Notes under the pieces: model-generated | What the model saw: the letters and a program-made list of their open reading frames with translations, nothing else | The model's database searches: none | Told to the model about the DNA's origin: nothing | In this document: piece by piece, positions 47,400-57,074 of the stretch | How positions within the stretch are numbered: position 1 is the first letter of the stretch | Layout of the letters: each line of letters starts with the position of its first letter | From: Lactobacillus amylolyticus DSM 11664 | GTDB taxonomy: Bacteria; Bacillota; Bacilli; Lactobacillales; Lactobacillaceae | NCBI RefSeq assembly: GCF_000178475.1 | Contig: NZ_ADNY01000013.1 | Location: 62,001-126,000, forward strand | Length of the DNA: 64,000 nucleotides | Direction: 5' to 3' | Translations under genes and position numbers: made by a program

Positions 47400-48164
47400 T
47401 TACGCAAAATGATAAATCATAATACCGGCAGCAACGGCCGCATTGAGTGATTCGGCTTGACCAAAAATTGGAATATACAGTTTAGTATCGCTTAAGTTGG
47501 CAATAAAATCACTTACTCCATGAGCCTCGTTGCCAATAACTAGACCAAGTTGTGCTACTTTTTCAAAATCAGGCAATTTTTTTGCAGTTTTATCCAGCAT
47601 GCTGGCATAAACTGGAATATCGCTAGCCTCCAATTGGGTAATGACATCAGTCAAATCTTTAATGATGATATCGATATGAAATTGACTTCCCTGCATTGCG
47701 CGCTGAGTTTTAGGATTATATAAATCAACACTCTCTGGTGACAAAACAACCCCATTAAAGCCAGCCGCATCTGCAGTTCTAATAATCGTACCCACATTGC
47801 CAGGATCAGCTAAATTATCAAGCAAAACCCATTTGCCATAATTAAAAGAGAAATCTTTTGGTTGAGCAATTTTTAACACAGCGAAAATTTCTTGCGAATT
47901 CTTGGTTGAACTCAAATGCCGCGCAATTGCTTTATTAATCAAGATAACGTTTTTAGCGTCTAAACTAACCCCAGCTTCTTCCGCCTTATTTAGTGCTTCA
48001 TCGGTACCAAGCAGATAAATAAATTTGCGGTTGGCCTTTAATGTTTCTTCAAACAAATGGAAGCCTTCAATTAAGTAAAGACCGGTTTCTTCACGATATT
48101 TCTTTTTATTGAGTTTTTCTAATTCTTTGACAAGCTTATTGTTTACTGAACTGATTTGTTTCAT
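47400..48164 (-). CDS. TrmH/SpoU-type RNA 2'-O-methyltransferase
   Basis: A 254-residue SPOUT enzyme. The N-terminal L30e-like domain (SVNNKLVKELEKLNKKKYRE, TGLYLIEGFHLFEETL) and the knotted C-terminal domain, with motif 1 NLADPGNVGTIIRTADAAG, motif 2 LGLVIGNEAHGVS and motif 3 IPIFGQAESLNAAVAAGI, are all present. It probably methylates a ribose in 23S rRNA or a tRNA; the site is not readable. It is divergent from acylphosphatase. Confidence 0.92.
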   Translation of the reverse strand: MKQISSVNNKLVKELEKLNKKKYREETGLYLIEGFHLFEETLKANRKFIYLLGTDEALNKAEEAGVSLDAKNVILINKAIARHLSSTKNSQEIFAVLKIAQPKDFSFNYGKWVLLDNLADPGNVGTIIRTADAAGFNGVVLSPESVDLYNPKTQRAMQGSQFHIDIIIKDLTDVITQLEASDIPVYASMLDKTAKKLPDFEKVAQLGLVIGNEAHGVSDFIANLSDTKLYIPIFGQAESLNAAVAAGIMIYHFA

Positions 48165-48262
48165 GTTTGTCCTCTTTTCTATCTCCCTATTTTAAATGAC
48201 ATTTATTAAAATTAACATGTTAGAATTAAAGATAGTTGATTTTATAAAGGGGATATTATCAT

Positions 48263-48538
48263 ATGGAAACTTGGAAATTAGTTGTCTCCGGTCTCGTTCA
48301 AGGCGTAGGCTTTCGCTGGAGTGTTCTAAACTATGCTCAAAGCTTAGGAATCAATGGGACTGTTAAAAATAATGCTGATTCCACTGTCACGATCATTCTG
48401 CAAGCTGACAAGCAAACAGTCAATTCATTTATTCAAAATTTGCCCAAACATATCTCACCTTTTGCCAAAATCGAAAATATTCAGGCAGAAGAGCTGCCGG
48501 GCGTGGAAAAGATGCATGACTTTCATGTATTATATTAA
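48263..48538 (+). CDS. acyP: Acylphosphatase
   Basis: A 91-residue enzyme hydrolysing acyl phosphates such as acetyl and carbamoyl phosphate. The active-site loop VSGLVQGVGFRW supplies the conserved Arg, and NGTVKNNADSTV the Asn. It has the small alpha/beta sandwich length typical of the family. An AAAGGGGATATTATCAT site precedes the ATG. It lies 31 bases before yidC on the same strand, a pairing common in lactobacilli. Confidence 0.93.
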   Translation: METWKLVVSGLVQGVGFRWSVLNYAQSLGINGTVKNNADSTVTIILQADKQTVNSFIQNLPKHISPFAKIENIQAEELPGVEKMHDFHVLY

Positions 48539-48569
48539 GGTCAGAAAGAAAACAAATCAGGTGAATTGA

Positions 48570-49535
48570 ATGAAAAAATATCGTAAATATTTAGGTCTCT
48601 TAGTTTTGGTCTTATTAGTAGCCGTGATCGTCACCGGCTGTTCCTCTGGCGGGAACCCGCAAAAAGGCATTCCGCCACATGGTGGAATTTATGGCTGGGT
48701 CTACACATGGATTGGAATTCCACTGCAAAACGTAATGCTTAAAACGGCTAATGCAATCAAAGGTGCGAATGGCGCAGGCTGGGCCATTGTCATTATTACC
48801 TTAGTCGTAAGAACAATCCTTTTGCCATTAATGCTAGTCCAACAAAAGAAGAGCGTCACCCAGCAAGAAAAGATGGCTCGCTTGCAGCCACAAATGAAGC
48901 TGATTCAAGAAGGCATGAAACACAAGCCGATGACTCCTGAGCAGCAAATGCAGTTATCCAAATGGCAGCGTGAATTATACCAAAAGAATAACGTTTCTTT
49001 AACTGGTGGAATCGGCTGTCTGCCATTATTGATTCAAATGCCAATCATGATGGGAATTTACTCAGCCGTTGCTTATTCATCAGTTTTGAGAGAAGCTTCA
49101 TTCTTTGGAATTTCCTTGAACAGCAAGTCTCTTGTTTTAGCAATTATTGCGACTGTTTTTGCAGTTATTCAAGGCTACATTTCATTAATCGGCATCCCTA
49201 AGGAACAAAAGAAGACAATGCAGTCTATGATGTTCATGAACCCAATTATGACCTTGTTCTTCAGTTTATCCTTCTCTGGTGCTTTGGCTTTGTACTGGGC
49301 AGCCGGCAACTTTGTAACAATTATTCAACAGATACTGGTAACATTTGTTATTACGCCACGCGAAAAGAAACGCGTTGCAGCTGAAATTAAAGATCATCCT
49401 ATTCAAACCGTCGTTACTAAGAAGGACATTGATGATCTCTTTAATGGTGCTGCAACAGATGCTTCTAGCGAAACAAGAGAATTGCATCAGGATTTGCGTA
49501 AACGCAATCAAGGCAAACAACAAAAACGTAAATAA
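48570..49535 (+). CDS. yidC: Membrane protein insertase YidC (lipoprotein type)
   Basis: A 321-residue Oxa1-family insertase. The N-terminal lipoprotein signal ends VAVIVTGCSSGG, with Cys as the lipidation site. About five helices follow, with the hydrophilic groove segment (AIVIITLVVRTILLPLMLVQ, where Arg is the conserved groove residue). The C-terminus is basic (RKRNQGKQQKRK). As Bacillota usually have two copies, this one is probably the YidC2-like or SpoIIIJ-like partner; a second was not seen here. It ends at a strong bidirectional terminator. Confidence 0.93.
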   Translation: MKKYRKYLGLLVLVLLVAVIVTGCSSGGNPQKGIPPHGGIYGWVYTWIGIPLQNVMLKTANAIKGANGAGWAIVIITLVVRTILLPLMLVQQKKSVTQQEKMARLQPQMKLIQEGMKHKPMTPEQQMQLSKWQRELYQKNNVSLTGGIGCLPLLIQMPIMMGIYSAVAYSSVLREASFFGISLNSKSLVLAIIATVFAVIQGYISLIGIPKEQKKTMQSMMFMNPIMTLFFSLSFSGALALYWAAGNFVTIIQQILVTFVITPREKKRVAAEIKDHPIQTVVTKKDIDDLFNGAATDASSETRELHQDLRKRNQGKQQKRK

Positions 49536-49550
49536 AGATCATTGAATACG

Positions 49551-49582
49551 AAAAAAGACAGGATTTAAAATCCTGTCTTTTT
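49551..49582. terminator. Bidirectional terminator, yidC / histidine kinase
   Basis: AGACAGGATTT/AAATCCTGTCT stem with A and T runs on both sides between convergent genes. Confidence 0.92.
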
Positions 49583-51184
49583 TTATAAGATTCCTTCCGG
49601 CTTTTTTGGCTCTTCAGTCTTTTCTTTTTCCGCTTCAATCTTTTTAAGCTTGTCTAATTTTTGTGGAGTTAGAATTGGAAAGGCGATCTTAAATTGACTT
49701 CCTTGACCTTCGACTGATTCAACGCTAATCTTGCCATTATAGCTTTCTACAAGCTTCTGAGCGATCGTAAGACCTAAGCCATTGCCACCCTTTTCACGCG
49801 TTCTAGCCTTATCAACTCGATAGAAGCGGTTAAAGATCTTGCTTTGATCATCCTTTGAAATTCCTTCACCGAAGTCCTGAACAACAATTCGAACATTATT
49901 CTGAGTTACACCGGCCGAAACATTAATCTGCTTGCGATCGGTTGAATATTTTATGCCATTATCAATCAAAATAACCAAAATTTGTTCTAAATGGCCGTGA
50001 TACATTTGAATATACGTATTTGCAGGCAAATCGTCTACATCCAGCTGCAAATTAAAGTCCTGGTGGACTAGAGCCAAATCATCAACTACACGACTTAGGA
50101 CCTCATTTACGTTTGTATAAGCATTAGGATATTGAACATCGATTTGTTCAGCCCTTGTCAAATCAAGCATTTCCTGAATCAAATGCTTCATTCGATCTGC
50201 CTCTTGCAGGGATGCTTTGATAGATTCATCCAGAATTTCCGGATCATCTTTTCCCCAACGCTCCAACATATTCAAATGTCCCTCAATAACGGCAACCGGA
50301 GTCCGCAATTCATGCGAAACATCACTGACAAACTGCTTTTGTTGATCAATATAGCGCTGCATTCGGTCAAGCATTTTATTGAATGATTTAACCAAATCTT
50401 CCAGTTCATCATTTCGATTCAAGTCTTTTATTCTGACATCACTGTTTGGATCATCATTAACTTTTTGTGCAACACCAACCATTTCTTTAATCGGCTTAAC
50501 AACATCGCGCACAATGAAGAAAGCAATCCCACTAAACAAGACAATTGCCACTAATGAAATAATAATCATACGGTGCAGCAAATTGTTCATTAAGTGATTG
50601 TAATAAGTCATTTTGTTCGAAACAACAATATAGCCTGTTACTTTACCAGTCTTAGTAGAGACAATTTTTTGAGAAGTAATTAAGGTTGACTTATTGTTTC
50701 TTCGTATAACTTTTTGCCAGGAGCTGCCCTTAAATTTGTGCAATTTCGGCGTATCTTCACCATTTGCGAAGACAACTTCATTATGAAGATTGTACACAGC
50801 AACACTAATATCTGGATTGGAAATCGAAGAAATCAGTGCATCACTGAAAGCACTAGAATTTGAGGAAGAATCATGATTAATCGTTGGTCCACCGTTTAAA
50901 ATTCTTTGCGTGCTGGGTGAAAGTGCGGGAATAACATTTGAAATCTGCAGTTCTTTCGGAATAGAAACCAGCGATGAGTTCAAAGTGGCAACCACTCTGT
51001 TGGAAACTGATTCCTGCTGCTTCATTGACTGCTGGTTGACAGTCGAATAAATTACCATTGAAAAAATAAGAAAAGAGACCATGATCGTCAATGAAACGAT
51101 ACTTACCCATCTAACAATAAGCGATGAGTGTTGGGTCTCTTTTATTTTCTTATTTCTCTTCTTATTCTTTGTCATCATCTTCAT
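49583..51184 (-). CDS. Two-component sensor histidine kinase (LisK/CovS-like)
   Basis: A 533-residue membrane kinase. The first helix is about residues 24-46, an extracellular sensor part of about 155 residues follows, then the second helix (about 205-225), HAMP, and HisKA with the phospho-accepting His291 in DVSHELRTPVAVI. The ATPase domain has LEQILVILIDNGIKYS, QDFGEGISKDD and GGNGLGLTIAQ. A C-terminal tail is charged (KKIEAEKEKTEEPKKPEG). Its start overlaps the response regulator end by 23 bases. Such systems in lactobacilli answer acid or cell-envelope stress; the signal is unknown here. Confidence 0.92.
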   Translation of the reverse strand: MKMMTKNKKRNKKIKETQHSSLIVRWVSIVSLTIMVSFLIFSMVIYSTVNQQSMKQQESVSNRVVATLNSSLVSIPKELQISNVIPALSPSTQRILNGGPTINHDSSSNSSAFSDALISSISNPDISVAVYNLHNEVVFANGEDTPKLHKFKGSSWQKVIRRNNKSTLITSQKIVSTKTGKVTGYIVVSNKMTYYNHLMNNLLHRMIIISLVAIVLFSGIAFFIVRDVVKPIKEMVGVAQKVNDDPNSDVRIKDLNRNDELEDLVKSFNKMLDRMQRYIDQQKQFVSDVSHELRTPVAVIEGHLNMLERWGKDDPEILDESIKASLQEADRMKHLIQEMLDLTRAEQIDVQYPNAYTNVNEVLSRVVDDLALVHQDFNLQLDVDDLPANTYIQMYHGHLEQILVILIDNGIKYSTDRKQINVSAGVTQNNVRIVVQDFGEGISKDDQSKIFNRFYRVDKARTREKGGNGLGLTIAQKLVESYNGKISVESVEGQGSQFKIAFPILTPQKLDKLKKIEAEKEKTEEPKKPEGIL

Positions 51185-51878
51185 CTCTTACCATATAACC
51201 CGTGCCACGCACAGTTTTAATGTAAGAAGGGCGACCTGGGACATCAATCTTGTTACGCAAGTAACGAACGTATACTTCAACAACGTTGGTTTCAATATTT
51301 GATTCTGGACCCCAAATCTTATTAAGAAGTTCGTCACGACTAACAACATTGTTTTTGTTGTGAATCAAAGTCATTAACAAGTTGTATTCACGTTTTGTAA
51401 GATCAATTGCCTTGCCATCGCCGCGGTGAACAATTCTGTTGGCTGTTTCAATTGTTAAATCTTTAAATTTTACAGTTTGCTGCTTGGCTACAGTTACGTT
51501 TTGAGCTTCTTTCTCAATCTTTACACGGCGTAAAACAGCACGTAATCGAGCTAATAATTCCTCAATTGCGAATGGTTTAACAATATAATCGTCTGCACCG
51601 TGGTCCAAGCCAGAAACACGGTCGATAACTGAATCTCTAGCAGTCATCATAATAATAGGAGTAGTCTTAGATTGACGAACCCGACGTGCTATTTCCAAGC
51701 CGTTTAAATCCGGCAACATTAAGTCGAGCAGAATAGCGTCAAAATTTTCATTTAAAGCTCGATCCAAGCCTTTACGACCATTATTTTCAACGACCGTTTC
51801 ATAGTTCTCGTGTTGTAATTCCAATTGTACAAAACGAGCTAAATTTTTTTCATCTTCAATAATCAGAATTTTTGCCAT
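51162..51878 (-). CDS. OmpR-family response regulator (LisR/CovR-like)
   Basis: A 238-residue regulator. The receiver domain has the phospho-acceptor Asp52 in AILLDLMLPDLNG, the acidic pair in LIIEDEKN, and the conserved Lys in DYIVKPFAIEELLAR. The winged-helix domain has LTKREYNLLMTLIHNKNNVV and VYVRYLRNKIDV. The start MAKILIIEDE at 51878 is the family start; longer in-frame starts are unlikely. It forms an operon with the sensor kinase. Confidence 0.95.
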   Translation of the reverse strand: MAKILIIEDEKNLARFVQLELQHENYETVVENNGRKGLDRALNENFDAILLDLMLPDLNGLEIARRVRQSKTTPIIMMTARDSVIDRVSGLDHGADDYIVKPFAIEELLARLRAVLRRVKIEKEAQNVTVAKQQTVKFKDLTIETANRIVHRGDGKAIDLTKREYNLLMTLIHNKNNVVSRDELLNKIWGPESNIETNVVEVYVRYLRNKIDVPGRPSYIKTVRGTGYMVRDEDDDKE

Positions 51879-52025
51879 GATTTTACTCAGTTCCTGTCCA
51901 TAATTAACTTTACTTAACAAAACTGTTAATAAAGGTTTCATAATTAAAGGATACTTTAAAAAACATCCAAAAACAAGAAAAAAAGCAACCAATCTTAAAA
52001 AATAATTGATTACTCTAACAAATAT

Positions 52026-52580
52026 TTATTTCTTATTTTTATTTTGATCATCAAATAAGCCCTTTAATTTTGCAAAAGCAGGATTAATTTGATTCTTTTT
52101 CCCTTCATCAAAGGCCTTTTCGGAAACAACTTCCCAACCCTTGCCCTCTGGATAAATGTGCTCGTCTTTTTCTTTCTCTGTTAAAATAGTGGTAGGAATA
52201 TTTAACAAAATATTATCTTCGACAGCAGTTTGCAAGTCGATCGTATCATTGTTTATCGTGACAATTGGATCCGGATTTTCATCCAGCTCATCCTTAGTTG
52301 GCTTATCTTGGCTGTAGTTCTCTGTAAAAGAAAACTCTTCATGATCATCTACAGGTGCTAGACTTCTGCTAGATGGAACCACTAAATCCGCACTGACTTT
52401 AAAATTTCCAGTGACGTATGGCTCATCATAAAACAAGTCGCCACTGACTTTGATATTTTTTGCTTGATACAAGAGTTTTTGACTGCGCTTCAAAAATTCT
52501 GGACGAACTTCAACTTCACACTCGATATGAACCATTGGCGCAGCATTGTTTTTAACTTTTGAAAAATTAATTGAGAGCAT
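52026..52580 (-). CDS. DUF177 / YceD family protein
   Basis: A 184-residue acidic protein starting MLSINFSKVKNNAAPMVHIE, with the conserved C-terminal block INPAFAKLKGLFDD. The family is tied to 23S rRNA and L32 assembly, and its gene often sits beside rpmF; here rpmF is not found downstream. I chose ATG 52580, two bases from the tmcAL stop, over an upstream start inside tmcAL. Likely co-transcribed with the rsfS-tmcAL group. Confidence 0.88.
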   Translation of the reverse strand: MLSINFSKVKNNAAPMVHIECEVEVRPEFLKRSQKLLYQAKNIKVSGDLFYDEPYVTGNFKVSADLVVPSSRSLAPVDDHEEFSFTENYSQDKPTKDELDENPDPIVTINNDTIDLQTAVEDNILLNIPTTILTEKEKDEHIYPEGKGWEVVSEKAFDEGKKNQINPAFAKLKGLFDDQNKNKK

Positions 52581-52581
52581 T

Positions 52582-53730
52582 TTATACCTCGATTGGACGT
52601 TGACCAAAGTTCTGATCAACATGCATTATTTGTTCAAATAACCGATCCACTCGCACCTGCAGTTTGAGTGAGCCATTTTTAGAATTGCGTTTATCAACTT
52701 TGGATACAATATTCAAATTTTCTTTGCGAATATCCTTTAAGTAGCGCCGTCCTAGCTTGCTGAATCCCAAAAGGGTCAAGCTTTCATCATTAAAGCTATC
52801 AATCATATCATCTTGCGTTACATTCAAAAGCGTATATAGACACAGACGACGCAAGCGAGAATATGTATAGCGCTTAGATTTTATTCGCCGCAAAAATTCA
52901 GTAAATTCCCTAGCCAGATGAATTTCTGCCTTCATCTTGTATTCTAGGCCTTCACTCATCTGATAAATACTTTGCAATTCAGAAATAGAAGATGATTCGA
53001 TGCGATATTTTAAAAATGGAAACATTAAGTTCCAGTTTGGATATACTTTCTGTTTAGCAAGTTCAATTGCTTCTGCCTTGGGCAGCCAAGTCTTTAACTG
53101 ACTTTTATCCTCATCGTGCAGAAGCAAGTTGCGAATCGCACTTGCGCTTTGAACAACGCCATTTCTTTGCAAAATATCATCGTGATTAACCCCAATCCGA
53201 TTAATTGGATGCAGCTGCATTGGAGAGTCCAAATTATGATTGGCAACGGCATAAGCTAACCCAAGAATTGCGTTTGGAGCATTAACCTCGTAGCCTACTT
53301 CACGAGCAACCATTTGATTATATTGCGTAGAATAGGTTTGACTATAATCCTTAAAATTCATCGAATTTGGTGGAATTTCAGCAATTTTTGAACCCAGATA
53401 GGCAAAATTCAAGTTGGCATCTTCTACACCGAAAACTAATGTCTTGACCCCTAATTTTGCTAAAGCTTCGATGCTGCCCAAAGCAAAAAGATCAGCTGGT
53501 TCAACCGAAGTGGAAAAAGGCATTTCAAAAACCAGATCTGCACCTGACTGCAGGGCGGTTCTAGCACGCGACCATTTATTCATAATTGCCATTTCGCCAC
53601 GCTGAACGTAATTGCCTGACATCAAAACAATAATTGGATCTTTACCAGCCACCAAACGTGCCTGATTGAGCAAAAATTCATGACCGCTATGAAAAGGATT
53701 ATATTCAGCAATGATCCCAACTACACTCAT
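52582..53730 (-). CDS. tmcAL: tRNA(Met) cytidine acetate ligase
   Basis: A 382-residue nucleotidyltransferase-like enzyme that activates acetate with ATP to make N4-acetylcytidine at C34 of elongator tRNA-Met. The HxGH-type motif is [16 protein letters not shown], and [19 protein letters not shown] follows it as in YlbM/TmcAL. The length fits the family (about 380-400). It starts four bases after the rsfS stop. Confidence 0.92.
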   Translation of the reverse strand: MSVVGIIAEYNPFHSGHEFLLNQARLVAGKDPIIVLMSGNYVQRGEMAIMNKWSRARTALQSGADLVFEMPFSTSVEPADLFALGSIEALAKLGVKTLVFGVEDANLNFAYLGSKIAEIPPNSMNFKDYSQTYSTQYNQMVAREVGYEVNAPNAILGLAYAVANHNLDSPMQLHPINRIGVNHDDILQRNGVVQSASAIRNLLLHDEDKSQLKTWLPKAEAIELAKQKVYPNWNLMFPFLKYRIESSSISELQSIYQMSEGLEYKMKAEIHLAREFTEFLRRIKSKRYTYSRLRRLCLYTLLNVTQDDMIDSFNDESLTLLGFSKLGRRYLKDIRKENLNIVSKVDKRNSKNGSLKLQVRVDRLFEQIMHVDQNFGQRPIEV

Positions 53731-53734
53731 GAAT

Positions 53735-54082
53735 TTAGTCTTCCTTTATCTCTAACTTTTTACCATCTGCCCATAGTTTTTCAAGGTTATAAAATTCACG
53801 AGCTTCTCTAGTAAAGATATTGACTACAACGTCACCTAAATCAAGCAAAAGCCAATTTGAATCTCTAGTACCTTCAATTCGATAGTCAGTGTAATTATTT
53901 TCGTGAGCTTCATCGACAATTGAGTTAGCAATCGCATGCAATTGTCTGTTTGAGCCGGCACTGGTAACAACAAAAAAGTCGGATAAAATACTAATGCCGC
54001 GCATATCGTAAGCCTCAGTATCTTCCCCATGACGGTCACTAATTGCTTTTAAAACAAAATCTAAAACTTCAGTATTCTTCAA
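53735..54082 (-). CDS. rsfS: Ribosomal silencing factor RsfS
   Basis: A 115-residue protein binding ribosomal protein L14 to prevent subunit joining when nutrients are short. The core [20 protein letters not shown] and [18 protein letters not shown] motifs are present, and [16 protein letters not shown] is the usual C-terminus. It is placed after yqeK in the conserved nadD-yqeK-rsfS order. Confidence 0.95.
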   Translation of the reverse strand: MKNTEVLDFVLKAISDRHGEDTEAYDMRGISILSDFFVVTSAGSNRQLHAIANSIVDEAHENNYTDYRIEGTRDSNWLLLDLGDVVVNIFTREAREFYNLEKLWADGKKLEIKED

Positions 54083-54096
54083 ATCTTTCTCCTTAT

Positions 54097-54693
54097 TTAT
54101 TTGTTAACACTCCACACGTTATAAGCTTCTAAGCTGCGGGGATAAATTTTATTTCTTTGTTCAATCAAAAATTCTAGCGTATGTGCCAATTGATAACCAA
54201 CGCCTGCATCTAAATTGGCATAAGTTATTTTGCGTGCCTCTTCTACTCCGGGAAAATCACGACCTGGTTCAATAAAATCAGCCATAAAGACAATCTTGTC
54301 CAAAGTAGTCATTTCCTTATCAGCAGTAGTATGGCGCCAAACAGCTTTTAAAATTTCAGGATCAGTAATCTTTAAATCACGCTTGATAAAATATGTTCCG
54401 ACAATCCCATGCCAAATTGCACGATTCCAGTTAAGCAAATCTTGATCAAAGCCTTCATTTTTGATTACTTTGCGATACTCTTCAACTGGCACTTGCTTGG
54501 CATAGTCATGAACAAATCCTGCCAGAGCAGCCTTATCCTCATCATAATCATTTAATTTAGCTAATTTGCGTGAAGTCTCGCTTACTCTAACACAGTGCTG
54601 GAAGCGTTTATTATCCATATTTGATTTTTCTTTAGCAATTATTTCATCACTAGAAAGCGGTGAATAGGTTTTCTTAAAAAACAAATCAGTCAC
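54097..54693 (-). CDS. yqeK: HD-domain hydrolase YqeK (Ap4A hydrolase type)
   Basis: A 198-residue HD-superfamily protein. The metal-binding His and HD residues appear in KRFQHCVRVSETSRKLAK and AGFVHDYAKQVP, with WRHTTADKEM later. Members split diadenosine tetraphosphate into two ADP. The start is GTG 54693 (VTDLFFKK), which overlaps the nadD stop by eight bases and follows AAGGGG; the longer open frame upstream is inside nadD. Confidence 0.88.
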   Translation of the reverse strand: MTDLFFKKTYSPLSSDEIIAKEKSNMDNKRFQHCVRVSETSRKLAKLNDYDEDKAALAGFVHDYAKQVPVEEYRKVIKNEGFDQDLLNWNRAIWHGIVGTYFIKRDLKITDPEILKAVWRHTTADKEMTTLDKIVFMADFIEPGRDFPGVEEARKITYANLDAGVGYQLAHTLEFLIEQRNKIYPRSLEAYNVWSVNK

Positions 54694-55324
54694 GGTAAAG
54701 CCCCTTTTCTTCAATATATTGCCGAACGCTTTCCGGTACCAAATACCGAATTGAAGTACCAGTAGCAACTGAACGACGAATTGCAGTCGAAGACAAACGA
54801 ATGTCTGGTGCATCAACCCAAATCATTGGATACTGCGGATCTTGCGGATAGCCTGGACGACGAATACCTACTAGCGTAACCAATTTTACCAATTCTGGCG
54901 CTTCTTTCCAGGTGTGGAAACTGTTAACTTGATCACTGCCCATAATTAAGTAGTAATTATTCTGCGGTGCTTTTTCCTTAAGATAGCGCATCGTATCAAT
55001 CGCATAAGATACGCCGCCGCGGAACAATTCCAACAGTTTTACTCGAAACTTTGGATTGTCTCGCGTTGCCAATTCAAGCATAGTAGCCCGATCCTTTGCA
55101 GAAGTCAGCGGCGCATTTTTATGCGGCGGGATATTGTCCGGAATAAACCAAACCTCATCAAGGCGCAACTTCGTCATTGCCTGCTCAGCTGCAACTAAGT
55201 GAGCAATATGAACAGGATCGAATGTTCCGCCCATTATTCCAATTTGACGGCCACGCTTATCTTCATCTATTTTAGGTTCTACTTTTGTGACAGGCTTTTT
55301 TTCAACACATTTCGTATTTGCCAT
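54686..55324 (-). CDS. nadD: Nicotinate-nucleotide adenylyltransferase
   Basis: A 212-residue enzyme making deamido-NAD from nicotinate mononucleotide and ATP. The HxGH-type motif is IGIMGGTFDPVHIAHLVAAE, and the C-terminal ISSTSIR block appears as RLSSTAIRRSVATG. It has about 27 extra residues before the conserved core (MANTKCVEKKPVTKVEPKID), longer than most homologues; an internal start is not supported by a ribosome site I could see. It lies between yqeH and yqeK; the yhbY gene often found here is missing. Confidence 0.93.
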   Translation of the reverse strand: MANTKCVEKKPVTKVEPKIDEDKRGRQIGIMGGTFDPVHIAHLVAAEQAMTKLRLDEVWFIPDNIPPHKNAPLTSAKDRATMLELATRDNPKFRVKLLELFRGGVSYAIDTMRYLKEKAPQNNYYLIMGSDQVNSFHTWKEAPELVKLVTLVGIRRPGYPQDPQYPMIWVDAPDIRLSSTAIRRSVATGTSIRYLVPESVRQYIEEKGLYRD

Positions 55325-55335
55325 GATTAAAACCT

Positions 55336-56445
55336 CTAAATTAAAGCTCTACGAATACCTAATCCTATTTTATCAGGTGTATAGGTCTTCACAACACAGT
55401 CTTTTGGAACAGTAACGAAACCGACACCACCAAAGAGCAAATCACTCTTGTAATCAGTGTGATACTCCTGTCCTTTGAGCGCCGGCAAATAATTTTCACC
55501 GGTTGGCGGAGTCAATAACTCGCCCACGTGTTTTTGATAAAAATCATCCGCATTTGCAGTCTTAGTACGATGCAGTTTAACGCCTCGTGCAGCATAAACC
55601 GTAAAGCTGGTAGATTGACCTTTAAGATAGTCGATTCGGCCTAAACCACCCAAAAAGATGGTATTTCCAGGCAGCAACTGAAAGGTAGCAGGTTTAATCG
55701 GTTTTTTAGGTGAGACTACTTCAAGATCGGCAGCGTTAAGACGAGTGGCCAACTGATTCGTACTCATAATTCCCGGCGTATCAATCAGGTGGTGGCCATT
55801 TTCAAGTGGAATTTCAATGCGATCAAGCGTAGTTCCTGGAAAACGAGACGTAGTAATTACGTCCTTTATATCGCCCATTTTATCAATAATGGCATTAATT
55901 AAAGTTGACTTGCCGACATTGGTCATTCCAACAAAGTAAATATCACGGTCTTGTGAAGCTTGATCTAAATACTCAATCAGCTCATCCAAGTTCTTTTGGC
56001 GAGCAGCTGAAATTAAAAAGATTTTTGAGGGATACAATCCCATGCGATTTGCTTCTTGACGCATCCAGTCTTTAATTCGACTTTGACGAGAATTTAAAGG
56101 AAAAAGATCAAACTTATTACCGACTAGGATAAATTCGTTATCGCCGACAAAACGTTTAAGCGAGGCTAGCAATGAGTTAGAAAAGTCAAACAAATCAACT
56201 ACATTCACTACTAAAGCCTTCTTAGTTGCCAGTGAATTCAGCAATGCCAAGAAATCATCATTATTCAGATCAACAGGCATGATTTCATTATAATGACGCA
56301 AACGAAAACAGCGTTGACAATAAACGTTGTCCGTTTCTCCTGCTTCCGCCTTCTTTAAAGCGGCAGCTGGCAAATAGCCGGCCTTTTTTGGGTCGTCTGA
56401 TTGCAAAACAGCACCACAACCAATACAAATAATTTCATCATCCAT
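55336..56445 (-). CDS. yqeH: Ribosome biogenesis GTPase YqeH
   Basis: A 369-residue circularly permuted GTPase needed for 30S assembly. An N-terminal zinc finger (CIGCGAVLQSDD ... CQRCFRLRHY) is followed by G4 (LVGNKFDLFP) and G5 (ISAARQKN), then G1 (FVGMTNVGKSTLINAI) and G3 (LIDTPGIM), the permuted order. A C-terminal RNA-binding part ends VKTYTPDKIGLGIRRALI. It overlaps yqeG by eight bases. Confidence 0.95.
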   Translation of the reverse strand: MDDEIICIGCGAVLQSDDPKKAGYLPAAALKKAEAGETDNVYCQRCFRLRHYNEIMPVDLNNDDFLALLNSLATKKALVVNVVDLFDFSNSLLASLKRFVGDNEFILVGNKFDLFPLNSRQSRIKDWMRQEANRMGLYPSKIFLISAARQKNLDELIEYLDQASQDRDIYFVGMTNVGKSTLINAIIDKMGDIKDVITTSRFPGTTLDRIEIPLENGHHLIDTPGIMSTNQLATRLNAADLEVVSPKKPIKPATFQLLPGNTIFLGGLGRIDYLKGQSTSFTVYAARGVKLHRTKTANADDFYQKHVGELLTPPTGENYLPALKGQEYHTDYKSDLLFGGVGFVTVPKDCVVKTYTPDKIGLGIRRALI

Positions 56446-56962
56446 TTTTCAATGTCTCCTTAAAGGTTACGCGATGTGACAAGGCTAAAAAGAAGAAAAT
56501 AATTTTTTCGAAAAAGCGATTGATTCGCGTATTCCACTTGTCAGTTTCAACCAGTGGCTTGACTAATACTGTTTGGACACCGGCCAAATTGCCAGCCTGC
56601 ATATCGGTGATTAATTGGTCACCGACCATCATGACTTGCTTTTTATTTAAACCTAATTCTTCTCTCTCTTTGCTAATTGCAAAAGGCAATGGCTTTTTAG
56701 ATTTGGCAACAAAGGCAATGTGATATGGATTTAAAACTTTGCCTACTCTTTCGGCATTATTATTTGAAATGACAACCAGCTTGATGCGAGCTTTTTGCAA
56801 GCGTTGATTTAACTTATCCATTTCTTTGGCAGTTTCAAATTTGTTCCAAGCTAAAAGCGTATTATCCAAATCTGAGAAAACCGCCTTGATTCCCATAGCT
56901 TGAAGTTTTTCTGTTTTTAAATGATAAATTGTATCAATTGTGTATTTCGGGCGAAATAACAT
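56438..56962 (-). CDS. yqeG: YqeG family HAD IIIA-type phosphatase
   Basis: A 174-residue HAD protein with motif I SDLDNTLLAWNKFE, motif II VVISNNNAERV and motif IV MMVGDQLITDMQAGN. The substrate is unknown; the gene always keeps company with yqeH. I choose MLFRPKYTID at 56962 because GAAGGGA lies nine bases upstream; the ATG at 56980 lacks a ribosome site. Confidence 0.9.
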   Translation of the reverse strand: MLFRPKYTIDTIYHLKTEKLQAMGIKAVFSDLDNTLLAWNKFETAKEMDKLNQRLQKARIKLVVISNNNAERVGKVLNPYHIAFVAKSKKPLPFAISKEREELGLNKKQVMMVGDQLITDMQAGNLAGVQTVLVKPLVETDKWNTRINRFFEKIIFFFLALSHRVTFKETLKNG

Positions 56963-57036
56963 TCTATAAATTCCCTTCATTAATGTACTATCTCTAATAT
57001 TATCAGAAAAGGACCCGATTTGATAAATTTAGGTAT

Positions 57037-57062
57037 AAAAAAAACTGGGAAATTCCCAGCTT
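57037..57062 (-). terminator. Terminator of infC-rpmI-rplT
   Basis: GCTGGGAA/TTCCCAGT stem followed by T8 on the minus strand. Confidence 0.85.
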
Positions 57063-57074
57063 TCTTTAACTCTT

